Assembly: GCA_934553285.1 (NCBI GenBank)
Contig: CAKTFD010000031.1
Span: 1-20,459, forward strand
DNA length: 20,459 nt
Reading direction: 5' to 3'
From: an uncultured Faecalibacterium sp.
GTDB lineage: Bacteria; Bacillota; Clostridia; Oscillospirales; Ruminococcaceae
Numbering within the stretch: the stretch's first letter is position 1; each line of letters starts with the position of its first letter. The notes beneath the pieces are model-generated. The model saw nothing but the letters and a program-made list of their open reading frames with translations. It ran no database searches and was not told the origin of the DNA. The translations under genes and the position numbers were made by a program. This document shows positions 1-7,885 of this stretch, in pieces.

Positions 1-780
1 GGCAAATCCACCATCGGCCGCAGCATCATCCGGCTGTACGACCCCACCGCAGGCAAGATCACCTTTGACGGGCAGGATATCAGCGGCAAGCTGAACCACA
101 GCCAGAACAGCACCCTGCGCACTCAGATGCAGATGATCTTCCAGGACCCCATGGCCTCCCTGAACCCCCGCAAAAAGGTGGAGGACATCATCGGCGAGGG
201 ACTGGATATCCACCACATGTACAAGACCCCGGCCGAACGCCGGGAGAAGGTGGAAAAGATCCTTGCCAAGGTCGGCCTTGCCCCGGAGCACGCCGAGCGC
301 TACCCCCACCAGTTCTCCGGCGGCCAGCGCCAGCGTGTGGGCATCGCCCGCGCCCTTATCATGAACCCCAAGCTCATCATCGCCGATGAATGCATCTCGG
401 CGCTGGATGTATCCATTCAGGCGCAGGTGGTCAACCTGATGAAGGATATCCAGCAGGAGACCGGTACGGCCTACCTGTTCATCGCACACGACCTGTCCAT
501 GGTAAAGTATATCTCTGACCGCATCGGCGTGCTGCACCTGGGGCATCTGCTCGAAACCGGTACCACCGAGGAGATCTTTGAGCACCCCATCCACCCTTAT
601 ACCCGCAGCCTGCTGTCGGCCATCCCGTTGCCCAACCCGGTGGTGGAAAAGCGCCGTGTGGCCGAAACTTACGACTACGCTGCCTCCGGCATCGACTACA
701 CCCAAGGCACCAACCACCATGTAGAGGGCAGCCACTACGTCAAGTGCACCGACGCCGAGTTTGCCGCGTGGTGCAGGTAA
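1..780 (+). CDS. oppF: Oligopeptide ABC transporter ATP-binding protein, OppF/DppF type (5' truncated)
   Basis: The frame is open from base 1, so the gene begins before the window; 259 residues are visible. The first visible residues, GKST, are the end of the Walker A loop. Then follow a Q-loop (MIFQDPMASLNP), the ABC signature FSGGQRQR, a Walker B segment LIIADE and the H-loop in FIAHDL. The tail HPYTRSLLSAIP is the typical C-terminal extension of peptide/nickel transporter ATPases. Such subunits hydrolyse ATP on the cytoplasmic face to drive peptide import. One oddity is DECISALD after Walker B, where DEP(V/I/T)SALD is usual; the paralogue at 3986-4909 has DEPISALD. A hairpin with a T run follows the stop, so this looks like the last gene of an upstream opp operon distinct from the one starting at 958. 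The family call is firm; the substrate is unknown. Confidence 0.93.
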   Translation, partial: GKSTIGRSIIRLYDPTAGKITFDGQDISGKLNHSQNSTLRTQMQMIFQDPMASLNPRKKVEDIIGEGLDIHHMYKTPAERREKVEKILAKVGLAPEHAERYPHQFSGGQRQRVGIARALIMNPKLIIADECISALDVSIQAQVVNLMKDIQQETGTAYLFIAHDLSMVKYISDRIGVLHLGHLLETGTTEEIFEHPIHPYTRSLLSAIPLPNPVVEKRRVAETYDYAASGIDYTQGTNHHVEGSHYVKCTDAEFAAWCR

Positions 781-804
781 GCGCTCCTGTATCGTTCCAA
801 AAAC

Positions 805-866
805 AGCATCTGCAGCTTTCGCCTGTGTATCCCCGGATACTGCGAATTTGCTGCAGGTGCTTTTTT
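805..866 (+). terminator. Intrinsic terminator after the first oppF-like gene
   Basis: Arms 805-815 and 851-861 (AGCATCTGCAG / CTGCAGGTGCT, one G-U pair) enclose a second small hairpin (GTATCC-CC-GGATAC, 827-840) and are followed by T861-T866. The loop is long for a terminator, but the T run is well placed, about 80 bp after the stop codon. It would separate the two tandem transporter operons. Confidence 0.55.
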
Positions 867-888
867 GCTGCAAATCTCCGCAAATCTC

Positions 889-917
889 TTTCCAAACTGC
901 GCGATTTGCGGTATGCT
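889..917 (+). promoter_or_regulatory. Possible sigma-70-type promoter for the second opp operon
   Basis: TTTCCA (889-894) and TATGCT (912-917) are separated by 17 bp; each hexamer matches four of six consensus bases. It lies between the terminator and the oppB start at 958, where a promoter is expected. The call rests on spacing and position only. Confidence 0.3.
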
Positions 918-957
918 ATGGTTATCTGCATTCAAAAAGAAAAGCGAGGTGCACACC

Positions 958-1899
958 ATGGCCCAATATCTTGCAAAGCGCATCGGCCGCTCGGTCCTGA
1001 CCCTGTTCCTCATCGTAACGCTGGTGTTCTGCCTGCTGCGGCTCATGCCGGTGGAAGGCTACTTTGCAAACTACGAAAAAATGTCCGAGGCACAGATCCA
1101 GGCCGGGCTGCAGTCCATGGGCCTATTGGATCCGCTGCCGGTGCAGATCGGCCGCTTTTGGAAAAACGCGCTGCACGGCGACCTGGGCGTGAGCCATATT
1201 TATAAGGTAAACGCCCCGGTGACCCGGATCCTGGCCCAGAAGCTGCCCATCTCCATCCAGATGGGCGTACTGGCCATGCTGCTCAGCCTTGTGCTGGGCA
1301 TCCCGCTGGGGCTTGTGATGGGGCGCTATAAGGGCCGCTGGCCGGACAAGCTGGGCACGGCGCTCATCGTGCTGATCCAGGCAGTGCCGGCGGCGGTGTA
1401 CTTTTTGTACATCCAGATGTACGGCACCGCTGCCGTGGGCGTAGGGCTTTTGTTCAACGCTGCCGACTGGCGGTACTGGGTGCTGCCGGTGTGCAGCATG
1501 AGCCTGGCCAACCTGGCCTTTTACGCCATGTGGCTGCGCCGCTATATGGTGGACGAAAGCAACAAGGACTATGTGCGCCTTGCCCGCGCCAAGGGTGTGA
1601 GCGAGCACAATATCGCTTTGCACCATGTGTTCCGCAATGCCATGGTGCCGTTGGTGCAGTATATCCCCTCCGCTTTTCTCAACACCGTGGTCGGTTCCAT
1701 CTACATCGAGAGCCTGTACAGCATCCCCGGCATGGGCGGGCTGCTGGTCACCTGCGTACAGCGCCACGACAACACCATGGTACAGGGCATCGTGCTGCTG
1801 TACGCCTGCGTGGGCATCGTGGGGCTGATCCTGGGCGATCTGCTGATGGTGCTCATCGACCCCCGCATCAACTTTGGCAGGAAAGAAGGTGGCCGCTGA
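958..1899 (+). CDS. oppB: Oligopeptide ABC transporter permease, OppB/DppB type
   Basis: This 313-residue inner-membrane permease has an N-terminal membrane helix right after MAQYLAKRIGR, about six hydrophobic segments overall, and the cytoplasmic EAA-type loop near residues 202-230 (DYVRLARAKGV...FRNAMVP) that docks onto the ATPase. The C-terminal SIPGMGGLL stretch is typical of OppB/DppB. I chose ATG 958 because GAGGTG lies just upstream and the product then starts as family members do; the in-frame ATG at 865 would add a 31-residue non-family leader starting in the terminator. Its TGA overlaps the oppC start by one base, implying coupled translation. Together with OppC it should form the pore of a peptide importer. 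Substrate specificity cannot be read from the permease. Confidence 0.93.
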   Translation: MAQYLAKRIGRSVLTLFLIVTLVFCLLRLMPVEGYFANYEKMSEAQIQAGLQSMGLLDPLPVQIGRFWKNALHGDLGVSHIYKVNAPVTRILAQKLPISIQMGVLAMLLSLVLGIPLGLVMGRYKGRWPDKLGTALIVLIQAVPAAVYFLYIQMYGTAAVGVGLLFNAADWRYWVLPVCSMSLANLAFYAMWLRRYMVDESNKDYVRLARAKGVSEHNIALHHVFRNAMVPLVQYIPSAFLNTVVGSIYIESLYSIPGMGGLLVTCVQRHDNTMVQGIVLLYACVGIVGLILGDLLMVLIDPRINFGRKEGGR

Positions 1900-2921
1900 T
1901 GCTCAAACGCCAACGTTCCCGCCAGCTGGAAGCACAGCTGGACGCCCTGCAGAAGGATGGCCCCGCCGCCTGGGCAGCACTGCCGGAGGATGCACTGTTC
2001 ACCCCCGCCGGGTTCAGCCAGCAGCAGGCCGAAGCCACGGCAGGCTCCAACTACAGCTACTGGGGCAGCACCTTCCGCGCCTTTTTTAAAAACAGACTGG
2101 CGGTGGCCCTGCTGACCGCGCTGACAGCGGTGGTGGTATTTGCCTTTGTGCAGCCGCTGCTGCCCGGGCAGGCCGACCCCAACCTGTGCGCCGTAGACCC
2201 GGTTACCGGCATCCAGTTCCGCAACATCGCCCCCGGGCAGGATGGCTTTATCTGGGGGTCCAACTCCATTGGGCAGGACCTGTGGGCACGCATCTGGGCC
2301 GGTGCACGCACCAGCCTGACCATTGCCTTTTTTGTGGCCCTGATCGAGGCACTGGTGGGTATTACCGCCGGGGTGCTGTGGGGCTATGTGCGCGGGCTGG
2401 ACTTTATCTTTACCGAACTGTACAACATTTTTGATAACATCCCCACCGCCATCGTGCTGATTCTCATCTCCTACGTGGCCACCCCCAGCATCTGGACCAT
2501 GATCCTGGGCATGTCCATCAAGGGGTGGATCGAGATGGCACGCTTTATCCGCAACCAGATCCTTATCATCCGCGACCGGGATTATAATGTAGCCTCCCGC
2601 TGCATCGGCACCCCCACCCTGCGCATCGTACTGCGCAACCTGCTGCCGTATCTGGTATCGGTCATCATGCTGCGCATGGCCCTTACCATCCCGGAGGCCA
2701 TCGGCAACGAGGTGTTCATCACCTACATCGGCCTGGGGCTGTCGGTGGAGACCCCCTCGCTGGGCAACCTGGTCAACGATGGCCGCAAGGTGATGATGCA
2801 GGCCGGGCTGCGCTATCAGCTGCTGTACCCCACCCTGATCCTGAGCTTTGTCACCATCGCGTTTTACCTGATCGGCAGCGCCTTCTCGGATGCCGCCGAC
2901 CCCAGGAACCATCTGCAGTAA
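1899..2921 (+). CDS. oppC: Oligopeptide ABC transporter permease, OppC/AmiD type
   Basis: This 340-residue permease starts at an ATG overlapping the oppB stop (TGATG), preceded by GAAAGAAGG. A hydrophilic N-terminal part of about 65 residues ends in YSYWGSTFRAFF, a motif shared with AmiD/OppC proteins. A first membrane helix, an extracytoplasmic region (about 90-130) and further helices follow. The EAA loop is near residues 228-252 (DYNVASRCIGTPTLRIVLRNLLPYL). The C-terminus SDAADPRNH is typical of the family. The resemblance to streptococcal AmiD is from memory of the family, not an alignment. It pairs with OppB in the membrane. The N-terminal tail is somewhat longer than in many OppC proteins, though the start is well supported by the overlap. 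Confidence 0.93.
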   Translation: MLKRQRSRQLEAQLDALQKDGPAAWAALPEDALFTPAGFSQQQAEATAGSNYSYWGSTFRAFFKNRLAVALLTALTAVVVFAFVQPLLPGQADPNLCAVDPVTGIQFRNIAPGQDGFIWGSNSIGQDLWARIWAGARTSLTIAFFVALIEALVGITAGVLWGYVRGLDFIFTELYNIFDNIPTAIVLILISYVATPSIWTMILGMSIKGWIEMARFIRNQILIIRDRDYNVASRCIGTPTLRIVLRNLLPYLVSVIMLRMALTIPEAIGNEVFITYIGLGLSVETPSLGNLVNDGRKVMMQAGLRYQLLYPTLILSFVTIAFYLIGSAFSDAADPRNHLQ

Positions 2922-2931
2922 GGAGGGCATC

Positions 2932-3984
2932 ATGCAAACTACAGCTCCCATCCTCTCGGTACGCGGCCTGCAGATCCGGTTCGATCTGCGCGGCCGCACC
3001 CTGCACGCCATCCGGGACATCGACCTGGATCTCTACCGGGGCGAGGTGCTGGCCATCGTAGGCGAGAGCGGCTCCGGCAAGAGCGTGTTTACCAAGAGCT
3101 TTATGGGCCTTCTGGATGCCAACGGTGCCATCACCGGCGGCAGCATCGATTATTACGGCACACCGGACGGCAGCCCGCTGCGGCTCTCGGCCCTGCGGGA
3201 AGAAAAAGCCTGGCTGGCTATCCGCGGCGGGGAGATCGCCATGGTGATGCAGGACCCCATGACCAGCCTGAACCCCCTCAAGACCATCGGGGACCAGATC
3301 ACCGAGGCCGTTACCCTGCATCAGGGGCTGAAAGGTGCCGCCGCCCGGGAAAAGACCCTGGGCTACCTGCAGGATGTAGGCATCCCCGACCCGGCATTGC
3401 GCTGCAGGCAGTACCCGCACGAGTTTTCCGGCGGTATGCGGCAGCGGGTGGTCATAGCCATCGCGCTGGCCTGCAACCCGAAGATCCTGCTCTGTGACGA
3501 GCCTACCACCGCGCTGGATGTGACCATTCAGGCACAGATCCTGCAGCTGCTGCGGCAGATGCAGCAGAAATACCACCTGACCATCGTGCTCATCACCCAC
3601 GACCTGGGCGTTGTGGCCAACATCGCTGACCGGGTGGCCGTGATGTATGCCGGCGACATCGTGGAGATCGGCACCGCCGATGAGATCTACTACGACCCCC
3701 GCCACCCCTATACCTGGGCGCTGCTGTCCAGTATGCCCCAGATGGGCGTCCGCGGGCAGGACCTGTTCAGCATCCCGGGCACCCCGCCCAACCTGTTTGC
3801 GGAGATACACGGCGATGCCTTTGCGCCCCGCAACCCGCAGGCGCTGAAGATCGATTTTGTCAAGCGGCCCCCCTATTTTGCGGTATCGCCCACCCACAAG
3901 GCCCGCACCTGGCTGCTGGACCCCCGGGCACCCCACATCGAACCGCCTGCTGCGGTGAAAAAACTGCAAAAGGAGGGGCTGTGA
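2932..3984 (+). CDS. oppD: Oligopeptide ABC transporter ATP-binding protein, OppD/AmiE type
   Basis: This 350-residue ATPase shows Walker A GESGSGKS (44-51), signature FSGGMRQR (from about 165), Walker B ILLCDEP (185-191) and H-loop histidine 223 in ITHDL. Its C-terminal extension of about 90 residues begins at HPYTWALLSSMP. ATG 2932 was chosen because TAAGGAGGG, which includes the oppC stop, lies just upstream; the in-frame ATG at 2890 lies inside oppC. In E. coli-type OppD/DppD the extension carries a GC-FAPRC cysteine motif; here it reads GDAFAPRNP and the cysteines are absent, as I recall for AmiE-like proteins. It should pair with the ATPase at 3986-4909 as a heterodimer. Confidence 0.94.
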   Translation: MQTTAPILSVRGLQIRFDLRGRTLHAIRDIDLDLYRGEVLAIVGESGSGKSVFTKSFMGLLDANGAITGGSIDYYGTPDGSPLRLSALREEKAWLAIRGGEIAMVMQDPMTSLNPLKTIGDQITEAVTLHQGLKGAAAREKTLGYLQDVGIPDPALRCRQYPHEFSGGMRQRVVIAIALACNPKILLCDEPTTALDVTIQAQILQLLRQMQQKYHLTIVLITHDLGVVANIADRVAVMYAGDIVEIGTADEIYYDPRHPYTWALLSSMPQMGVRGQDLFSIPGTPPNLFAEIHGDAFAPRNPQALKIDFVKRPPYFAVSPTHKARTWLLDPRAPHIEPPAAVKKLQKEGL

Positions 3985-3985
3985 C

Positions 3986-4909
3986 ATGGCAGAGCCTTTA
4001 CTGGAAGTAAAGAACCTGCAGGTGACCTACGGCAGCGGCCGCAAGGCCTGCCCTGCGGTGCAGAATGCAAATTTTACCATCTATAAGGGCGAGACCTTTG
4101 GCCTTGTGGGCGAGAGCGGCTCCGGCAAGACCACCATTGGCCGCGCCATCCTGCGCATCCTGCCCACCACGGGCGGCGAGATCCTGTACAAGGGACAGCG
4201 GATCAATGGCCGCATCTCCCGCGCACTGGACCGGCAGCTCACCCGCGAGATCCAGATGATCTTTCAGGACCCGCAGTCCTCGCTGAACGAGCGGGCCAAG
4301 GTGAGCTACATCGTAAGCGAGGGCCTGCAGAACGTGCGGCCGGAGCTTACCCCCGCCCAGCGGGAGGAAAAGGTCCGCCAGGCGCTGCTGGATGTGGGGC
4401 TTCTGCCGGAGTTTGCCTCCCGCTTCCCGCACGAGTTTTCCGGCGGGCAGCGCCAACGCATCGGCATTGCCCGGGCGCTGATCGTGGAGCCGGAGTTCAT
4501 CGTGGCCGATGAGCCTATCAGCGCGCTGGATATGTCCATCCGTGCGCAGGTGCTCAACCTGCTGCGCCACCTGCAAAAGGAGCGCGGCATCACCTACCTG
4601 TTCATCGCGCACGACCTTTCGGTCATGCGGTACATCTCGGACCGCATCGCCGTGATCCACAGGGGCAGCATCGTGGAGCTGGCCGATGCCGAGGAGCTGG
4701 CAGCCCACGCCATCCACCCCTACACCCGCAGCCTGCTGTCCGCCATCCCCATGCCGGACCCCCGCCGGGAGCGGGCAAAAAAGCTGCTGGTGTACCACCC
4801 TGCCCCGCGCGACCCCGCAGCGCCTCCCAGCTGGCAGGAGCTGCGCCCCCGGCACTGGGTGCTGTGCACCGCCGCCGAGGCCCGGCAGTGGCTGGAGGAA
4901 ACTTCCTGA
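3986..4909 (+). CDS. oppF: Oligopeptide ABC transporter ATP-binding protein, OppF/AmiF type
   Basis: This 307-residue ATPase has Walker A GESGSGKT (42-49), Q-loop MIFQDPQSSLNE, signature FSGGQRQR, Walker B FIVADEP, D-loop SALD and H-loop FIAHDL, followed by HPYTRSLLSAIPMP. The ATG is one base after the oppD stop, with AGGAGGGG seven bases upstream. It is a close paralogue of the partial gene at 1-780, especially in the last third (LSAIPxPxP and a shared C-terminal C-T-x-A-E motif), so two peptide transporters of the same class sit in tandem. It is the last transporter subunit here. No substrate-binding protein gene (oppA-like) occurs in the window, so the complex either borrows one from the upstream operon or uses one encoded elsewhere. 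Confidence 0.94.
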   Translation: MAEPLLEVKNLQVTYGSGRKACPAVQNANFTIYKGETFGLVGESGSGKTTIGRAILRILPTTGGEILYKGQRINGRISRALDRQLTREIQMIFQDPQSSLNERAKVSYIVSEGLQNVRPELTPAQREEKVRQALLDVGLLPEFASRFPHEFSGGQRQRIGIARALIVEPEFIVADEPISALDMSIRAQVLNLLRHLQKERGITYLFIAHDLSVMRYISDRIAVIHRGSIVELADAEELAAHAIHPYTRSLLSAIPMPDPRRERAKKLLVYHPAPRDPAAPPSWQELRPRHWVLCTAAEARQWLEETS

Positions 4910-4961
4910 CGGGCAGGGCGCCGCCTCCTGAAAAAAGAATGCAAGGAAAGGTCTTGTTCGT

Positions 4962-6677
4962 ATGACAGAAAACACCCAGCAGCCGGTCTACGCCTCTGTG
5001 GCCAGACCCTGGCTGAAATATTATGACGAAAAATACATTACCCAGACCCCGCCGGCGTGCAGCGCGTTTGAGCTGATCTGCCGCAACAACCGCAGCCACC
5101 TGGGGGATACTGCGCTGGAATACTATGGCCGCAGGATCCGCTTTGCTGACCTGATCGTCCAGGTAAAAAAGACCGCCGCCGCCCTGCGCGCGCTGGGGGT
5201 GCAGCAGGGCGATATCATCACGGTGGTCAGCGTGATGACCCCGGAGGTCATCTACTGCTTTTATGCCGCAGATATGATCGGGGCCACCCTGAATCTGGTG
5301 GATCCCCGCTACAGCGCCGAGGGCATCCACGACTATATCCAGGAGGTGGACTCCCGCCTGCTCATCTGCCTGAGCGCCGTTTATGAGCGCTGCCGCCAGG
5401 CCGCAAAGCATACCAGCATTGAGAAGGTGCTGGTCATCAGCCCGGCCGATTCCCTGCCGGGGCACCTGGCCCTCGGCTACCGGCTGACCACCCCGGATGC
5501 GAACTGCTACAAATCCAATGTGATCCGCTGGAAGGATTTTATCGCAGCCGGTAAGGGGCACAGCAGCTGTGCCGTGCCCTACGACCCGCAGCATGCCTGC
5601 GTGGTGGTGCACACCGGCGGCACCACCGGCTCCCCCAAGGGCGTTATGCTGACCGACCTCAATTTCAACGCCCTTGCGCAGGAGTTTGCCGCCCAGAGCC
5701 GTCTGTTCCACCGTGGGCAGAAGCTGATGAACATTATGCCGCCGTTTATCGCCTACGGCTACAGCTGCGGTGTGCATATGCCGCTGGTCATGGGGCTGCA
5801 TGTCATCATCATCCCAAAGCTCGACCCCGACAAGCTGGGGGCCCTTGTGTGGAAGTATAAGCCGGAACACATGTTCGGCGTGCCGGCCCACTACCAGCAG
5901 CTGGCCGCCGACCCACTGCTGCAGGACAAGGACCTCTCCTTTATCCTCAATTACGCAGCCGGCGGCGATTCGCTGCCGCTGGGGGCTGAGCAGCGCGTCA
6001 ACCAGTTCCTCCATGCGCACGGGGTCGCCTATCCGCTGGCCAAAGGCTACGGCATGACCGAGGTCTCCTCCGCTGCCACCATAGCGGCCGGCACGGTTAC
6101 CAAGCCCGGCAGTGTGGGTATCCCGATGGTCAACACCATCGTGTCCGTCTTTGTGCCCGGCACCGATGCCGAACTGCCCATCGGCGCACAGGGCGAGCTG
6201 TGCATCTGCTCCCCCACCATCATGAAGGGCTACTACAATAACCCCGAGGAAACTGCGCTGGTCCTGCGCCGCCATGCCGATGGCCAGCTCTGGGTGCATA
6301 CCGGAGACATCGGCTCCATGGATGCAGACGGCTTTGTGTATCTGGACTCCCGCATCAAGCGGCTCATCATCCGGCACGATGGCTTTAAGGTGTTCCCCTC
6401 CATGATCGAAAATGTCATCAGCCGCCACCCGGCGGTGCGCCAGTGCTGCGTGGTGGGCTGCGCCGATACCGCACACGCGCAGGGCCGCCTGCCCTTTGCC
6501 TACATCGTACCGGCCCCTGGCGCGGAAAAGAAAAAGCGCCAGATCCTGCGCGAGCTGCGGCAGCTGTGCAAAGAGGAGCTGCCGGAATACGTCCAGCCGG
6601 TCGGGTACCGTTTTCTCTCCGCTCTGCCGATGACCCCGGTGGGCAAGGTGGACTACCGTAAACTGGAAGAGGACTGA
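4962..6677 (+). CDS. Class I adenylate-forming enzyme, acyl-CoA synthetase (fatty acid-CoA ligase) family
   Basis: This 571-residue cytoplasmic enzyme carries the AMP-binding P-loop TGGTTGSPKGV (218-228), the GYGMTE motif, the hinge region TGD (447-449) followed by GFVYLDSRIKRLI, and the C-terminal PVGKVDYRKLE with the probable catalytic lysine 562. These enzymes activate a carboxylic acid as acyl-AMP and usually pass it to coenzyme A. Overall shape and motif set suggest a medium- or long-chain acyl-CoA ligase; the acid is not readable from the sequence. The gene starts 52 bp after oppF with no terminator between, so it may be co-transcribed with the transporter. The ribosome site AAGGA (4943-4947) is rather far from ATG 4962, so start efficiency is uncertain. 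An aryl-CoA ligase or a stand-alone adenylation protein is the main alternative. Confidence 0.88.
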   Translation: MTENTQQPVYASVARPWLKYYDEKYITQTPPACSAFELICRNNRSHLGDTALEYYGRRIRFADLIVQVKKTAAALRALGVQQGDIITVVSVMTPEVIYCFYAADMIGATLNLVDPRYSAEGIHDYIQEVDSRLLICLSAVYERCRQAAKHTSIEKVLVISPADSLPGHLALGYRLTTPDANCYKSNVIRWKDFIAAGKGHSSCAVPYDPQHACVVVHTGGTTGSPKGVMLTDLNFNALAQEFAAQSRLFHRGQKLMNIMPPFIAYGYSCGVHMPLVMGLHVIIIPKLDPDKLGALVWKYKPEHMFGVPAHYQQLAADPLLQDKDLSFILNYAAGGDSLPLGAEQRVNQFLHAHGVAYPLAKGYGMTEVSSAATIAAGTVTKPGSVGIPMVNTIVSVFVPGTDAELPIGAQGELCICSPTIMKGYYNNPEETALVLRRHADGQLWVHTGDIGSMDADGFVYLDSRIKRLIIRHDGFKVFPSMIENVISRHPAVRQCCVVGCADTAHAQGRLPFAYIVPAPGAEKKKRQILRELRQLCKEELPEYVQPVGYRFLSALPMTPVGKVDYRKLEED

Positions 6678-6750
6678 CCCTCTGCCGGTCCGCAGCACAC
6701 CCCCTCCCCCATAAGGAGAGGGGCTACCTTGAAGAAAGAAGGAATCCGTT

Positions 6751-7797
6751 ATGAAGTATCCCCGTTTTGCCGCATGGCTGTGCAGCGCCGCCGCGCTGGT
6801 GCTGCTGGCTGTGCCCGCCTTTGCACAGGCCCCGGACAGCCTGCCGCCGCAGGATGCCGCACAGACCAATCTCCTTCTGGCCGAGGTCCTGCCGCCCACA
6901 CAGGAACCGGCGCAGACCCCCGAGGACGAAACGACCGCACCGGAAGCACAGCCGCAGCGCACCTATGTTGCCCTGGGTGACAGCATCGTTTCCGGCGTGG
7001 GGCTGACAGGCTTCCAGTATAAGCAAGCCGCCATTGGTCTGGACATCTCGCCCAACTTTGAGGGCTACCCCGCGCAGTGCTATGTGGCGCTGGTGGGCAA
7101 GGCCCTTGGGCTGGACCGGCAGCACGCCATCGATCTGGGCCTGCCCGGCCTGATGACCGGCGACCTTGTGGAGCTGCTGCGCACCGGTGCCATGGCCCAG
7201 ATGAACCAGCCCGCCGGCACCTGGTACGTTTACCCGCAGTTTCTGGACTACCTGAAACGGGCGGATATCATCAGCGTGCAGATCGGCTCCAACGATGCGC
7301 TGGTGCCCGCCATCGTGGCGCTGGGCGAAGCCACCAACTGGAAAAGCGAACAGCTGGCCGCAACCATGGTCAGCGGCGTCCTGCGGGATCTCAGCTGGGA
7401 GAACCTCCGCCAGCTGAACGACAGCCTTGCGCAGCTCAAGCTCACCCGGGAGGAATCCCGAGCCACCAGCCAGCTGCTGCTCAAGGGCGGCATTGCCGCC
7501 ATCTGTGCGCAGGCCTACAGCAACGCCGCCGTCAATATGCCGCAGGTGGTAGCGGCCCTGCGCGCCCTGAACCCGGACGCACAGATCCTGCTGGTGGGCT
7601 ACACTAACCCCGTGCCCCTGCTGCCGGAGTGGAGCCGCTTTTTTGACCAGATGAACCAGCTGGCCAAAGACCTTGCCGCCCAGAACGAGAATGTGACCTA
7701 TGTGTCCATTCCCTTTGCCATGACTGCGGCGGACGGCCACCCCACCGTAAGCGGCCACCGCTACATTGCAAAGCGCCTGCTGCGGGCCATCCAATAA
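6751..7797 (+). CDS. Secreted SGNH/GDSL-family hydrolase
   Basis: This 348-residue protein has a clear signal peptide: Lys/Arg start, hydrophobic core LCSAAALVLLAVP and probable cleavage at AFA|QA near residue 25. A Pro/Gln/Glu-rich linker to about residue 70 follows. The SGNH blocks are visible: GDSIVSG with nucleophile Ser78, IGSNDA with Asn181, and ADGHPTVSGH with Asp328 and His330. Such enzymes are esterases, lipases, thioesterases or carbohydrate deacetylases, and this one should act outside the membrane. AGAAGGA just upstream supports ATG 6751. It lies 73 bp after the acyl-CoA ligase gene on the same strand and is closed by a strong hairpin, so it probably ends the transcript. No lipobox or cell-wall anchor is seen. 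The substrate is unknown. Confidence 0.82.
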   Translation: MKYPRFAAWLCSAAALVLLAVPAFAQAPDSLPPQDAAQTNLLLAEVLPPTQEPAQTPEDETTAPEAQPQRTYVALGDSIVSGVGLTGFQYKQAAIGLDISPNFEGYPAQCYVALVGKALGLDRQHAIDLGLPGLMTGDLVELLRTGAMAQMNQPAGTWYVYPQFLDYLKRADIISVQIGSNDALVPAIVALGEATNWKSEQLAATMVSGVLRDLSWENLRQLNDSLAQLKLTREESRATSQLLLKGGIAAICAQAYSNAAVNMPQVVAALRALNPDAQILLVGYTNPVPLLPEWSRFFDQMNQLAKDLAAQNENVTYVSIPFAMTAADGHPTVSGHRYIAKRLLRAIQ

Positions 7798-7810
7798 ATC
7801 CCTGTTTTAT

Positions 7811-7881
7811 AAAAAAGCCGCAAAGGGCTGCTGCACGAAATACTGTGCAGCAGCCCTTTGCGCTATCTGGCATATTTTTTT
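7811..7881. terminator. Bidirectional intrinsic terminator between convergent genes
   Basis: A perfect 17-bp inverted repeat (7820-7836 and 7845-7861) with an 8-base loop sits between the stop of the SGNH hydrolase gene and the stop of the convergent ABC exporter gene. For minus-strand transcripts the stem is followed almost directly by a T run (complement of A7811-A7816), which is ideal. For plus-strand transcripts a T run at 7875-7881 lies 13 bp after the stem, which is less ideal. Confidence 0.9.
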
Positions 7882-7885
7882 GTCT

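Noticed and set aside
865..957. Longer start for the OppB-like permease
   Set aside because: The extra 31 residues start at the end of the terminator and do not resemble OppB N-termini; ATG 958 has an adequate ribosome site.
6701..6723. Terminator between the acyl-CoA ligase and SGNH hydrolase genes
   Set aside because: CCCCTC / GAGGGG can pair, but the stem is only six bp and no T run follows.
4623..6962. A 779-codon open frame on the minus strand
   Set aside because: It lies antisense to the oppF-like gene and the acyl-CoA ligase, which have all family motifs. High GC content removes stop codons from the shadow frame.
6729..6980. TTG-started frame before the SGNH hydrolase
   Set aside because: It follows AAGGAG at 6713-6718, but is out of frame with the hydrolase and its product has no family features; ATG 6751 gives a full signal peptide.
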